A stretch of 64,000 nucleotides of DNA from Megasphaera lornae (GCF_000214495.1 NZ_AFIJ01000008.1:85074-149073); one strand, 5' to 3'; shown: positions 27,399 through 36,490, counted from the stretch's first letter. Numbers and translations: made by a program. Notes: generated from the letters alone by a model not told the origin.

Positions 27399-27450
27399 AA
27401 AAATCCTAACCGAGTTTTGTCGGCACACTTCTCAACGTGTAACCTATGTG
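27399..27450. repeat. Short repeat right of the methyltransferase region
   Basis: Related to 25688-25736 (AAAAATCC, TTTTGTCGG, ACTTCTCAACGTGTAAC). Probably IS-end sequence or the scar of the event that brought in the methyltransferase gene. Confidence 0.5.
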
Positions 27451-27493
27451 TTGACAACTAAGAATAGAACCTTTATGTTTTTTGGTGTTTATC

Positions 27494-27522
27494 TTGACAA
27501 AGAGAACGCGATTTTGTAAAAT
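27494..27522 (+). promoter_or_regulatory. Promoter of tRNA-Arg
   Basis: TTGACA at 27494-27499 and TAAAAT at 27517-27522 with a 17-bp spacer, 20 bases before the tRNA. Confidence 0.85.
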
Positions 27523-27541
27523 AAACAAGTCTTAAAGATAT

Positions 27542-27618
27542 GACTCGGTAGCTCAGCTGGATAGAGTGACTGACTACGAATCAGTAGGTCTAGGGTTCGA
27601 ATCCCTACCGGGTCACCA
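27542..27618 (+). tRNA. tRNA-Arg (anticodon ACG)
   Basis: Acceptor GACTCGG pairs with CCGGGTC, the D arm is GCTCAGCTGGATAGAGT-like, the anticodon arm ACTGA-CTACGAA-TCAGT gives anticodon ACG, and the T arm has GGGTTCGAATCCC. The 3' CCA (27616-27618) is encoded. Reads CGN arginine codons after A-to-I editing by TadA, whose gene lies just downstream on the other strand. Confidence 0.97.
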
Positions 27619-27632
27619 TTTGATTGAGATGC

Positions 27633-27684
27633 GAACTCTCTATTCTTACAGGATTCTGTAAGAATAGAGAGTTCGTTTTTTTTC
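27633..27684 (+). terminator. Terminator of tRNA-Arg
   Basis: A perfect 19-bp stem (GAACTCTCTATTCTTACAG and complement) with loop GATT and eight T. Confidence 0.95.
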
Positions 27685-27936
27685 GGTATACTTGATTTCG
27701 AGGCGGGGGCATTCCCGATTACGTTGCGGACGAGGGGGAGCGGTTGCGTTTCGGTACATGACGGAGCCGCCTTTTCGTACGAGGTGTGAAAAGAAAAGCG
27801 TGTTAAGCAGTCCGAGCGGTTGTCGGGCTGCTTTTTTGCAGGTGGCAGTATGTATAGGACTTTAAGGCCGGATGTACGGTAGGTTGTGTGTTGGTTCCGT
27901 TAAATACGCGTACCCTCCCGCAGGGAACGCGCATTT
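27685..27936. other. Intergenic region with a second terminator
   Basis: No ORF I can support. At 27805-27837 the 11-bp stem AAGCAGTCCGA/TCGGGCTGCTT (one G-T pair) is followed by six T, so something is transcribed rightward into it, perhaps a small RNA or lost gene between 27690 and 27800; I see no clear promoter for it. Confidence 0.5.
27805..27837 (+). terminator. Rho-independent terminator
   Basis: AAGCAGTCCGA, 7-base loop, TCGGGCTGCTT, then a T run. Located between tRNA-Arg and tadA. Confidence 0.8.
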
Positions 27937-28410
27937 TTACGGCATCGGCGGTACGCGTTTTTTACGTCGCAGGCGAAAGAAGCGGCGTAAGAGGTCGGCG
28001 CATTCGTCGGCGCGAATGCCGGCGGTAACGGCTACGCGATGGTTCAAGCGAGGGTGGTCCGTCAGGTGAAAGAGGGTATGTACGGCTCCGGCTTTGGGGT
28101 CCGGGCAGCCGTACACCAGGCGATCCAGACGGCTGTTCACGATGGCGCCGGCACACATGGGACAGGGCTCGGTAGTGACGTAGAGGGTGCAGCCGGAGAG
28201 TCGCCAGCGGTTGAGGTGGCGGCAGGCTTTTTCAATGGCCAACAGTTCGGCGTGCGCCGTGGCGCAGGGAAGGGTTTCCCGCAGATTGTAAGCACGGGCA
28301 ATGATCGTATTTTCATGGACAATGACGGCGCCGATGGGAATTTCTTCTACGGCAAAGGCGGTTTCGGCTTCCGCCAGCGCTTTTCCCATATATAATTCAT
28401 CAAGTGTCAT
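27937..28410 (-). CDS. tadA: tRNA-specific adenosine deaminase
   Basis: 157 residues from ATG 28410 behind AAAGGAGGT; the longer frame upstream has no ribosome site. Zinc and catalytic residues are in TAHAELLAIEKA (His, Glu) and TTEPCPMCAGAI (two Cys). It deaminates A34 of tRNA-Arg(ACG) to inosine, and the substrate tRNA gene is encoded about 300 bases away. The end lies convergent to the tRNA unit. Confidence 0.95.
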   Translation of the reverse strand: MTLDELYMGKALAEAETAFAVEEIPIGAVIVHENTIIARAYNLRETLPCATAHAELLAIEKACRHLNRWRLSGCTLYVTTEPCPMCAGAIVNSRLDRLVYGCPDPKAGAVHTLFHLTDHPRLNHRVAVTAGIRADECADLLRRFFRLRRKKRVPPMP

Positions 28411-28487
28411 AGGACCTCCTTTACTAGGGGCAAAAAATATTTTTATATGGTCATTATACAAGAAATAAGCGATTTCGGCGATACGTA

Positions 28488-28496
28488 TGCTATAAT
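28488..28496 (+). promoter_or_regulatory. Extended -10 promoter of the TRIC-family gene
   Basis: TGCTATAAT at 28488-28496, 33 bases before the start codon. On the other strand a TATAAT at 28453-28458 may serve tadA, giving a divergent promoter pair. Confidence 0.6.
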
Positions 28497-28528
28497 AAAA
28501 AGAACTACGGCAGGGAGGAGCGACGCGC

Positions 28529-29203
28529 ATGGAGTCTATATGGTGGCATATTTTTGATATTCTCGGCACGGCGGCGTTTGCCTATTCCGGCGCTTTGGTG
28601 GCCGTATCGCGGCGGATGGATATTTTCGGCGTGTTCATGTTATCGGCGGCTACGGCGGTCGGCGGCGGTATTGTACGGGATATGTTGTTGGGAAATGTCC
28701 CGCCCGTGGCGTTTCGTACGTCCTTATACGGAGGGATTATTATTGCGGCAATGGCCGGCGCGATGGTGACAGTGTGGAATATTCGGGCCAAACGCCGGTT
28801 TTCCCGCATGATGGCAGCGTTATTTTGGTTGTACACGATTTGTGATGCTGTCGGGTTGGGCGCTTTTTCCGTAACCGGGACGTTGTTGGGGTGTCATTAT
28901 TATCCGCAATACGGGCTGTTTGCGGTGATGTTGGGCGTTTGGACGGCCATTGGCGGCGGGATTATTCGCGATGTGTTTGCCGCCAAAATTCCCTTTGTAT
29001 TTCGGAAAGAAGTGTATGCTACGGCTTCCGTTTTGGGGTGCGTCGTGTTGACCGGGTGTTTTTATACCTCTTTTTTATCGTTGCCGCCGGCTTCCGTACT
29101 GGCTTGTACGGTTACCATTGCCGTGCGGTTGTTGGCAGTGAAACGGCATTGGAATTTACCGTTAATTCACAGAAAACGGCATAGACCGTATTTTTTCAGA
29201 TAG
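28529..29203 (+). CDS. Trimeric intracellular cation channel family (UPF0126) membrane protein
   Basis: 224 residues with six to seven membrane segments. The internal duplication typical of the family is clear: VGGGIVRDMLLG near residue 46 and IGGGIIRDVFA near residue 135, the glycine-rich motifs that line the pore in bacterial TRIC homologues. Probably a potassium-selective channel or glycine-linked transporter; the physiological role in bacteria is unsettled. GGGAGGAG precedes ATG 28529. Confidence 0.9.
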   Translation: MESIWWHIFDILGTAAFAYSGALVAVSRRMDIFGVFMLSAATAVGGGIVRDMLLGNVPPVAFRTSLYGGIIIAAMAGAMVTVWNIRAKRRFSRMMAALFWLYTICDAVGLGAFSVTGTLLGCHYYPQYGLFAVMLGVWTAIGGGIIRDVFAAKIPFVFRKEVYATASVLGCVVLTGCFYTSFLSLPPASVLACTVTIAVRLLAVKRHWNLPLIHRKRHRPYFFR

Positions 29204-29226
29204 GCAGGCGAAGTAAGGTGAAGAGA

Positions 29227-31059
29227 ATGCGCAGGGTATGGCGGTTGGTGTTGGCAGTGGTTCTGGTTTGCGGCGGTTCGGCCGTAAGTACGGCAAAAAC
29301 GATTTTATATGTGCCGCAGGATGATCGACCGGTGGATTTGGCCTATACGACGGAAACGGCACGTGCCGCCGGCTATACCGTATTGACGCCGCCGGCGGCG
29401 TATCTTTCGGGAGCCTCGTTTACGGGGAATGCGGAGGCGCTGGCGTCGTGGGTGGAAGCTCATGCGGGACAGGCGGATGCAATGGTACTGTCTATGGATT
29501 CGCTGTTATATGGCGGGTTGGCCGATTCCCGTAAGCACGGGGAGGCGATGCCCGTGTTGCAGCGGCGGCTGCAACGGGTGGAACGGTGGCATCGGCAGTA
29601 TGCGCAAGTGCCGATTTATGCGTTCAGCACGGTCATGCGCAGCCCGTGGGCGGGCGGCCGCGGGGTGGAGCCGGCGTATTATTTAACCTACGGAAGAAGT
29701 ATATATTCGTTAGCGGCGTTGCAGTACAAGTGGCACACGGGAACCTTGTCCGCGGCGGATAAGCAGGCTATGTTTCAGCTTATGGGACAGATTCCGTTGG
29801 AATATTTGCAGGATTGGTACAGCCGTCGGCAAAAAAATATGGTCCTGAATGAGCGATTAATCGAAGATGCCCGGAACCATGTGTTCACGTATTTTTGTTT
29901 GGGGCATGATGATAATTCACAACATACACAATCGTCCTTGGAGGTGGCGTATTTGGAAAAAATCGCCGCCGCCGCGGGAGTTACCGATTTTGCATCCTTT
30001 CCCGGTGCGGATCAGCTGGGATTATTGTTAATCGCCCGGGCGCACAATGATTTTCAGCAACGGCATCCGACCGTGCAGGTGCTGTATCCGTTGGGAACGG
30101 GCGGGGAAACGGTGCCCCGGTATGACGGGCAAGCCGTGGAAGATACGGTTGCCGCCCACATTCAAGCGATCGGCGGTCGGGAAGTTACGACCGGGCGCCC
30201 CGATTTGTTGTTGGCCGTGTATACGCCGTTGCTGCGCGGGGACGGCGAAGCGGCGACGGTGGACAATGTGCCGATTATGTCGGCGTCGGCGCGGACGTTT
30301 TTGCAACAGATTCGCCGGGCGACACGGCAACATATTCCGGTCAGCATTGTGGATTTGACTTTTTCCAACGGTTCGGACAACACGTTGTTGTACGGCTTAT
30401 ATACACAGCACATGTTGTATACGCCGACCGCGTATAACGGCTGGAATACGGCGGGAAATGCTATCGGTTACGGCATAGGACAGGGAATTTTGGCTGCGTC
30501 GATGACGGCGGCAGATAGAAAAAATATGTTGGCTGTGCAGTATTTGGACAATTGGGCGTATCAGGCCAATGTACGGGATTATGTACAACGCATGCAATTA
30601 AAAATGCAACGTCATGTGTGGGAACCCTGCTATGCGGAGGAAATGACGGAATTGCAGAGTTTGGCAAAAGAACAGGTGCAACGGTACGCCCGACTGTATT
30701 TGGGCTTGGATCCGCATACGGTCGAGGTTACGTTGCCGTGGCGGCGGCTGTTTGAAGTAGCAGTACAAATTCGTCCGCAAGGCGATGTGCCGGAAGAAGC
30801 GCAAGTGCGACGGCAGTTGCGGGAAGACCGTATAAAGGCCCGGGAAGAGCGGGTGCGGGCGGCGGCCGCGGCGCTTACGCAGGCGGATGGAAATGAGCCT
30901 GCGGACGGGAAGACGCCGGCACAACTCGCGGCCCGACAGGCGTATGAAGACGCGGTTGCCGACTGGCAGCGGGAAACAGTGGCCGCCGCCGACGCCCGCA
31001 CGATTCAGGAGGAAGAAGAACGGGCACAGACGCTGCGTACGTGGCAACCGCGTCTGTAA
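29227..31059 (+). CDS. DUF4127 family secreted protein
   Basis: About 610 residues. ATG 29227 follows AAGGTGA at good distance; GTG 29218 is also in frame. Residues 1-22 are a signal peptide (RRVWRLVLAVVLVCGGSAVSTA). The body starts KTILYVPQDDRPVDLAYT and has MVLSMDSLLYGGLADSR, HDDNSQHTQSS, GADQLGLLLIAR and DLTFSNGSDN, the landmarks of DUF4127. The last 80 residues are charged and helical. The family occurs in Firmicutes and Actinobacteria and has no proven function; conserved Asp/His suggest an envelope hydrolase, which is inference. Confidence 0.88.
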   Translation: MRRVWRLVLAVVLVCGGSAVSTAKTILYVPQDDRPVDLAYTTETARAAGYTVLTPPAAYLSGASFTGNAEALASWVEAHAGQADAMVLSMDSLLYGGLADSRKHGEAMPVLQRRLQRVERWHRQYAQVPIYAFSTVMRSPWAGGRGVEPAYYLTYGRSIYSLAALQYKWHTGTLSAADKQAMFQLMGQIPLEYLQDWYSRRQKNMVLNERLIEDARNHVFTYFCLGHDDNSQHTQSSLEVAYLEKIAAAAGVTDFASFPGADQLGLLLIARAHNDFQQRHPTVQVLYPLGTGGETVPRYDGQAVEDTVAAHIQAIGGREVTTGRPDLLLAVYTPLLRGDGEAATVDNVPIMSASARTFLQQIRRATRQHIPVSIVDLTFSNGSDNTLLYGLYTQHMLYTPTAYNGWNTAGNAIGYGIGQGILAASMTAADRKNMLAVQYLDNWAYQANVRDYVQRMQLKMQRHVWEPCYAEEMTELQSLAKEQVQRYARLYLGLDPHTVEVTLPWRRLFEVAVQIRPQGDVPEEAQVRRQLREDRIKAREERVRAAAAALTQADGNEPADGKTPAQLAARQAYEDAVADWQRETVAAADARTIQEEEERAQTLRTWQPRL

Positions 31060-31138
31060 GGCGGCCGGTTGTTGTACATCCGGGGGGCGGTACGGTTGTA
31101 AAAACGGCATTCTCCCGAGCGCGGGCACAAATCCTCCA

Positions 31139-31167
31139 TTGACAAAAGAGCTCTTTTTGAGTATAAT
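31139..31167 (+). promoter_or_regulatory. Consensus promoter of rpsU-yqeY
   Basis: TTGACA at 31139-31144 and TATAAT at 31162-31167, exact consensus with a 17-bp spacer. Confidence 0.92.
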
Positions 31168-31221
31168 TTCAGTGTGTGCAGTAAAGCACTCCCTAACAAA
31201 TTTTGGAGGGAGGGATACAGG

Positions 31222-31401
31222 ATGTCCGAAATCAAAGTCGGTAAAAATGAAACGTTGGATAGCGCACTTCGTCGGTTTAAACGCTCTTGCCAGAAAGCGG
31301 GCGTGCTTTCCGAAGTACGTAAGCGTGAGCATTATGAAAAGCCGAGTGTACGTAGAAAGAAGAAGTCCGAAGCAGCACGGAAACGGAAGTTCAGAGCATA
31401 A
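31222..31401 (+). CDS. rpsU: 30S ribosomal protein S21
   Basis: 59 residues starting [28 protein letters not shown] and ending in the basic tail [18 protein letters not shown], the standard Firmicute S21. GGAGGGAGGG precedes ATG 31222. It forms an operon with the YqeY-type gene, as is common. Confidence 0.97.
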   Translation: MSEIKVGKNETLDSALRRFKRSCQKAGVLSEVRKREHYEKPSVRRKKKSEAARKRKFRA

Positions 31402-31426
31402 GGGTTCGGAAACAGAAGGTGATGAC

Positions 31427-31873
31427 ATGTCGCTGAAAGAAGAATTGCTGCAGGATATGAAAGCGGCGATGAAGGCAAAAGCTGACGGAAAGACGGCATT
31501 GTCGGTGATTCGTATGGTTCGTTCCGCAGTTCGCAATAAGGAAATCGATGAAAAAATTGAACTCGATGACGCCGGTGTAGGTGCGGTTATTGCGAAGGAA
31601 ATGAAGCAGCGCAAAGAATCGTTGGCGGAGTTTGAAAAAGCGGGTCGTAACGATTTAATTTCTCAAGTTCAGGCGGAAATTTCCGTGTTGGAAAAGTATA
31701 TGCCGAAACAACTTTCTATAGAGGAAGTACGACAACTGGTACAGACGGTGACAGCCGGAAAACCGGATTTAAAAATGGGCGACGTCATGAAAGCGGTTAT
31801 GCCGCAAGTCGGCGGTAAAGCGGACGGACGCGTCGTTTCGCAGGTAGTAAAAGAAGTTTTGCAAAATAAATAA
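31427..31873 (+). CDS. yqeY: GatB/YqeY domain protein
   Basis: 148 residues from ATG 31427 behind GAAGGTGA; the frame is open upstream through rpsU but that is another frame's shadow. MSLKEELLQDMKAAMKAKADGKTALSVIRMVRSAVRNKEID and MPKQLSIEEVRQLV with the C-terminal GKADGRVVSQVVKEVL are the YqeY landmarks. It shares a helical domain with the GatB tail of tRNA amidotransferase and may act on tRNA; function not established. 25 bases after rpsU. Confidence 0.93.
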   Translation: MSLKEELLQDMKAAMKAKADGKTALSVIRMVRSAVRNKEIDEKIELDDAGVGAVIAKEMKQRKESLAEFEKAGRNDLISQVQAEISVLEKYMPKQLSIEEVRQLVQTVTAGKPDLKMGDVMKAVMPQVGGKADGRVVSQVVKEVLQNK

Positions 31874-31891
31874 AGGAATGCAAGTAAACGC

Positions 31892-31920
31892 TTGACAAAC
31901 CTAAAATTTGATTGTATCAT
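31892..31920 (+). promoter_or_regulatory. Promoter of glnA leader
   Basis: TTGACA at 31892-31897 and TATCAT at 31915-31920 with a 17-bp spacer. It starts a leader of about 95 bases in which a full terminator hairpin lies before glnA. Confidence 0.82.
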
Positions 31921-31960
31921 AAGTACATGATTTGCAAAATAAAATAAGAACGAGAGTCAA

Positions 31961-32005
31961 AGAAGACTCCGCACTCCTTCGGGAGCGGAGTCTTCTTTTT
32001 TTTTC
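31961..32005 (+). terminator. Terminator or attenuator hairpin in the glnA leader
   Basis: AGAAGACTCCG, an inner stem CTCC-TTCG-GGAG, CGGAGTCTTCT, then nine T. It lies downstream of the 31892 promoter and its T run ends 17 bases before the glnA start, so transcription into glnA must read through it. Confidence 0.85.
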
Positions 32006-32021
32006 GTAAGGAGGAATTTTT

Positions 32022-33923
32022 ATGACAAAAGACGGTTTGGTGTATGTAATTCCCGCCGGGAAGTACGGCAAAGAAGGGGTATTGGCTTTATTACGGCAAC
32101 ATCCGGAAATCAAATTTGTGTCGTTGGTCGGTATTGATTTGGCCGGGAATGATACGGATGAAAAAATTCCCGTATCCTTATTTTTTGAAGACTATGATAA
32201 ATTTTTCAATGCGGCCGCCTGCCAAACGGACGGTTCCTCCGTCGTCCTGCCGGGGATTGCCACCTTGGCCAATGCGCGGGTGGATATGAAAGCCGATCCG
32301 GGTGTGAATTGGTTCGTCGATTATAATGACGAAAATATGGACGCCGTCACCGGCAAGCCCGTAGGGACGTTGCGGATTCCCGCTTTTTTACAGCATGCGA
32401 CAGGGTATATTGATTCCCGGTCCGTGTTGCGCAATACGACAAATTATGTCGGTAATAAGATAAAAGAATTGATTCGGCAATACGGCATACAGGGGCTCGC
32501 AGTGACGGCGGAAGATATTGACAAGATTGTGTTTACGACTGCTACGGAATTGGAATTTTGGGTAAAAACACCCAGTCAGGAAGTGGCGACCCGCCTTCTT
32601 TCGGCGTCGCAGAAATTGCAGGAACAATATTGGCAACGCACGCACGGCGTCGTGCGAACGGCTTTGGAACAGACCATAGAACGATTGGCACAGTACGGGC
32701 TGGAACCGGAAATGGGGCATAAAGAAGTCGGCGGTATTAAGGCGCATATTGACGATTCGGGAAAATTGATTTTCGTCTTGGAACAGTTGGAAGTGGACTG
32801 GAAATATGCTTCCGATCCGGTGCAAACGGCGGACAATGAAATTCAGGCGCGCATCATTATTCGCGAAGTATTTCGGGAAAACGGCCTGGAAGTTACATTT
32901 CAGGCAAAACCGATTCACGGCGTGGCCGGCAGCGGCGAACATACGCATGTGGGCATCGGTGCCGTATTGAAAAACGGAAAATTTATTAACCTGTTCAATC
33001 CGCACGACATGCATACGGAATTTTTATCGCCCCTCGGGTATGGCGCATTAATGGGGATTTTAAAACATTATGAAGTAATTAACCCGTTTGTATCTTCGAC
33101 TACGGATTCGTTAAATCGTTTAAAACCCGGATTTGAAGCGCCCGTATGCATCGTTACCGCCTTGGGGGGCGAACGGCCCGACGTGCCGACCCGGAATCGC
33201 AGCGTGTTGGCGGGCCTGATTCGCAGTGTGGAAGCGCCGTTGGCCACGCGGATTGAAATGCGGGCGCCGAATCCGTTTACCAACACGTATATTGCCATTG
33301 CCTTATTCTACCTGGCGGCGCTGAACGGGATTACATACGCCCTGAAAGAAGGGAAAACGTCGGCGGAATTGTTGGCGGAATTGTCTAAAAAACCGGGAGA
33401 AAAAGCGGCATACTTGGAAACGGATCGGGCGTATCGTTCGGAAGTAGATGTTTTTGAACATTTCGGAGAAGAAGAACGCAGCGCCATGTTCGGCAAAGCG
33501 CCGCGAACGGTTTGGGAAAATTTCCAAGCTTTGAACCGGTACCCGGAAAAATTGGCGGCCTTAGTATGCCCGGCATTTGAAAAGCGGATTATGGATTCGT
33601 TTGCCTTGGGAGCGCTGAATCGTTGGGCGTTGGAATTACAATATCGCAGTGTGCCGGAAAACTTGGCCAAAGTCATTGCCGCCAAGCAGCTGCACGGCGA
33701 AGGGGACGGCAATCCGCTGGAAGAAGCGCGGTGGCGGACGATCAATGCGTTGCGCACGGAATTGGGCCGGGATACGGACCGCGGCCTGTCTATTTTTTCG
33801 CGGATCAAGAACGCCCTGGCGGCCAAGGATTATGATACGGCTTCCGATTTAATGGTAGTCATGAATGACAAAATGGATGAGTTGGACGAATTATATTATG
33901 AATATTCTCATAATGCATTTTAA
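32022..33923 (+). CDS. glnA: Glutamine synthetase, long form
   Basis: 633 residues, longer than the 440-470 of GSI. The catalytic core is seen in order: VDYNDENMDAVTGKPVGTLRIPAF region, TELEFWVKT (metal-binding Glu), GHKEVGGIKAHIDD and EVDWKYASDPVQTADNEIQARIIIREVF, QAKPIHGVAGSGEHTHVGIG (active-site His), then NRSVLAGLIR and ATRIEMRAPNPFTNTYIAIAL. The C-terminal 180 residues (from SAELLAELSKK) are a helical extension with ALGALNRWALELQYRS. Such long GS-like proteins are the main glutamine synthetase in several Clostridia and Negativicutes. Makes glutamine from glutamate and ammonia. AAGGAGGA precedes the ATG. Confidence 0.9.
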   Translation: MTKDGLVYVIPAGKYGKEGVLALLRQHPEIKFVSLVGIDLAGNDTDEKIPVSLFFEDYDKFFNAAACQTDGSSVVLPGIATLANARVDMKADPGVNWFVDYNDENMDAVTGKPVGTLRIPAFLQHATGYIDSRSVLRNTTNYVGNKIKELIRQYGIQGLAVTAEDIDKIVFTTATELEFWVKTPSQEVATRLLSASQKLQEQYWQRTHGVVRTALEQTIERLAQYGLEPEMGHKEVGGIKAHIDDSGKLIFVLEQLEVDWKYASDPVQTADNEIQARIIIREVFRENGLEVTFQAKPIHGVAGSGEHTHVGIGAVLKNGKFINLFNPHDMHTEFLSPLGYGALMGILKHYEVINPFVSSTTDSLNRLKPGFEAPVCIVTALGGERPDVPTRNRSVLAGLIRSVEAPLATRIEMRAPNPFTNTYIAIALFYLAALNGITYALKEGKTSAELLAELSKKPGEKAAYLETDRAYRSEVDVFEHFGEEERSAMFGKAPRTVWENFQALNRYPEKLAALVCPAFEKRIMDSFALGALNRWALELQYRSVPENLAKVIAAKQLHGEGDGNPLEEARWRTINALRTELGRDTDRGLSIFSRIKNALAAKDYDTASDLMVVMNDKMDELDELYYEYSHNAF

Positions 33924-33944
33924 TGGCGTTTGACGACGACCGAC

Positions 33945-33973
33945 AACACCCCGTCTTTATAAGGCGGGGTGTT
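33945..33973. terminator. Hairpin after glnA
   Basis: AACACCCCG and CGGGGTGTT form a 9-bp GC-rich stem 22 bases after the glnA stop. There is no T run, so termination by it is uncertain. Confidence 0.5.
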
Positions 33974-34038
33974 CGGCATGCAGCCGGCGACGACGAGGAG
34001 CAGGTTTCTTATATATCGTGCCATAGAAAACGACTATG

Positions 34039-34068
34039 TTGACAGTGTCGTTATTCGTCTTGTATAAT
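34039..34068 (+). promoter_or_regulatory. Promoter of fhs-fchA
   Basis: TTGACA at 34039-34044 and TATAAT at 34063-34068 with an 18-bp spacer. The leader of about 115 bases to fhs shows no riboswitch I recognise. Confidence 0.85.
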
Positions 34069-34190
34069 AAGTCCGTAGTCATGGGGCTGACGGAAGCGGA
34101 TTTCCGCGGGGCGCATGATACGTACCGCCGACCTTCCGGAGATTGTCCGACAGGGGCGGAATTTTTTTTAGCGGGTAAGGAGGAACGAGT

Positions 34191-35867
34191 ATGACGGTAC
34201 GGAGTGATATTGAAATTGCACAGCAGGCACAGTTGACACCGATTACGGAGGTAGCGGCCAAGGTCGGGTTGACTGCGGACGATTTGGAATTATACGGAAA
34301 ATATAAGGCAAAAATTTCTTTTGCGGCCATTCGGCGGCTGCAAAAAAAAGCGGACGGAAAATTAGTTTTGGTTACGGCCATTACGCCGACGCCCGCCGGA
34401 GAGGGCAAAACCTTGACCTCCATCGGCTTGGCACAGGCCATGAATAAGTTGGGCACGTCGGCGGTCGTGGCGTTGCGCGAACCGTCCATGGGCCCCGTAT
34501 TCGGGATGAAAGGGGGCGCCGCCGGCGGCGGCTATGCGCAAGTCCTGCCGATGGAAGACATTAATCTGCATTTTACCGGCGACATGCATGCGATTACGGC
34601 GGCGCACAACTTGTTGGCGGCGGCGCTGGATAATCACGTACATCAGGGAAATGCACTGCGCATTGATGTGCGGCGCATATTGTGGAAACGGGTGGTCGAT
34701 ATGAACGACCGCGCATTACGCAATATTGTGGTCGCCATGGGCGGCAAGGTTTGCGGATTCCCGCGGGAAGATCATTTTATGATTACCGTGGCTTCGGAAA
34801 TTATGGCCATCTTATGTTTGGCGACAGACTTGATGGATTTAAAAAAACGCATGGCGGCGATTTCGGTAGCCTATGACTTGGACGGCAAGTTGGTAACCGC
34901 CGGACAGTTGGGCGTTGCCGGTGCCATGGCGATACTCCTGAAAGATGCCATCAAGCCGAATTTGGTGCAAACGTCGGAACATACGCCGGCATTGATTCAT
35001 GGCGGTCCGTTTGCCAATATTGCCCATGGTTGCAATTCGATTATTGCCACTAAATTGGCGCTGAAAATGGGGGATGTGGCAATTACGGAAGCCGGGTTCG
35101 GCGCGGATTTGGGAGCGGAAAAATTTATGGACATTGTTTGCCCGTACGGCAACCTGCAGCCGCATGCGGCCGTTTTGGTGGCGACCGTGCGTGCGTTAAA
35201 ATTGCACGGCCATGCGGATCCGCACGACTTGGCAAGCGAAAACACGGCAGCCCTGCAAGCCGGCCTGGACAATTTGGCCAAGCATCTGGACAATTTGCAA
35301 CAGTTCGGCGTACCTGCCGTGGTCGGCATTAATCGCTTTACGTCCGATACGGAACGGGAAATTCAACTGTTGCGCACGTGGTGTGCGGAACGGGATATAC
35401 CGGTGGCGATTAATACGTGTTGGCGCGACGGCGGCGACGGCGGCAAAGAATTGGCGCAGGCCGTATTGCAGGTTTTGAAACAGGAAACACGTCCCGTTCA
35501 TCCTTTATATGAGGCGCAGACCGGGATTGCGGAAAAAGTGAAAACCGTCGTGCAGCGTATATACGGCGGCGAGGACGTCGTATTCACGAACAAAGCGAAA
35601 AAACAGTTACAGGAAATAGAAGACTTCGGGTGGGGACATTTGCCGATTTGTATGGCCAAAACGCAATATTCCCTGTCGGATGATCCGCAGCGATTGGGCG
35701 CTCCGACCGGGTTTACCGTCACCATTGACGACGTAAGCCTTTGCACGGGGGCCGGCTTTATTGTTTGCCGCACGGGCAATGTCATGGTCATGCCGGGATT
35801 ACCGAAAGTGCCGGCGGCGACGCGGATGGATATTGATGAAAACGGCAAGATTACGGGGTTATTTTAA
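34191..35867 (+). CDS. fhs: Formate-tetrahydrofolate ligase
   Basis: 558 residues, standard length. The P-loop [18 protein letters not shown] (near residues 66-83), [48 protein letters not shown] and the C-terminal [17 protein letters not shown]-like end are all present. It makes 10-formyl-THF from formate, THF and ATP. Its stop overlaps the fchA start (TAATG), so both serve the same folate one-carbon flux. Confidence 0.98.
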   Translation: MTVRSDIEIAQQAQLTPITEVAAKVGLTADDLELYGKYKAKISFAAIRRLQKKADGKLVLVTAITPTPAGEGKTLTSIGLAQAMNKLGTSAVVALREPSMGPVFGMKGGAAGGGYAQVLPMEDINLHFTGDMHAITAAHNLLAAALDNHVHQGNALRIDVRRILWKRVVDMNDRALRNIVVAMGGKVCGFPREDHFMITVASEIMAILCLATDLMDLKKRMAAISVAYDLDGKLVTAGQLGVAGAMAILLKDAIKPNLVQTSEHTPALIHGGPFANIAHGCNSIIATKLALKMGDVAITEAGFGADLGAEKFMDIVCPYGNLQPHAAVLVATVRALKLHGHADPHDLASENTAALQAGLDNLAKHLDNLQQFGVPAVVGINRFTSDTEREIQLLRTWCAERDIPVAINTCWRDGGDGGKELAQAVLQVLKQETRPVHPLYEAQTGIAEKVKTVVQRIYGGEDVVFTNKAKKQLQEIEDFGWGHLPICMAKTQYSLSDDPQRLGAPTGFTVTIDDVSLCTGAGFIVCRTGNVMVMPGLPKVPAATRMDIDENGKITGLF

Positions 35868-36490
35868 TGAACACGGACGCAGCGTGGCGGCAGCAATCGT
35901 TGGACGCGTTTTTGCAGGCCACCGCTTCTTCCGCTCCGGCTCCCGGCGGCGGCGGTGTGGCCGCCTTGACGGCGGCTTCGGCGGCGGCGTTGTTGGAAAT
36001 GGTGGCGAATTTGACGCTTCATAAAGCGGGATATGAAGACGCACAAGCGGTAATGGCGGACATCCTTACGCGGGCACGGCAATTGCGACAGGAATGTCTG
36101 GCCGGGATTGCCGCGGACGGCGCCGCTTTTCAGCAGGTCATACAGGCGGTGCGGTTGCCCAAGGATACGCCGCGGCGCGAGATGCTGGTGCAGCAAGCCT
36201 TTCAGGAGGCGGCGCGCGTGCCGTTCCGATTGGGAAAAAAGATGTTTACCTTGTCGGAATTGGCTGTACAAGCTGTAAAATGGGGGAATAAATGGGCCAT
36301 TACGGATGCCGCCATTGCGGCCTTACAGGCCCGCGCGGCCATGCGCGCTTCCTTTTACAGTGTGCGCATTAATTTACAATCCGTTCATGACGAAGCCTTT
36401 GTGGCGCAGCTGGTACGGGAGATGCGTACCATAGAAGAACAAGCGGCCGCCCGGGAAGAACAAATGGAACGGACCTATCGGGACCGGTAA
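35867..36490 (+). CDS. fchA: Formimino-tetrahydrofolate cyclodeaminase
   Basis: 207 residues. The glycine-rich start SAPAPGGGGVAALTAASAAALLEMVANLT is the folate-binding signature, followed by the helical bundle and WGNKWAITDAAIAALQARAAMRASFYSVRINL. It converts 5-formimino-THF to methenyl-THF with release of ammonia, typical of purine or histidine fermentation. Translationally coupled to fhs and ends before the duplicated terminator hairpin. Confidence 0.93.
   Translation: MNTDAAWRQQSLDAFLQATASSAPAPGGGGVAALTAASAAALLEMVANLTLHKAGYEDAQAVMADILTRARQLRQECLAGIAADGAAFQQVIQAVRLPKDTPRREMLVQQAFQEAARVPFRLGKKMFTLSELAVQAVKWGNKWAITDAAIAALQARAAMRASFYSVRINLQSVHDEAFVAQLVREMRTIEEQAAAREEQMERTYRDR

Noticed and set aside
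27542-27618. tRNA-Arg as integration site for the methyltransferase region
   Set aside because: I found no copy of the tRNA 3' end on the other side of the region, and the right att of the guaA element is well to its left.
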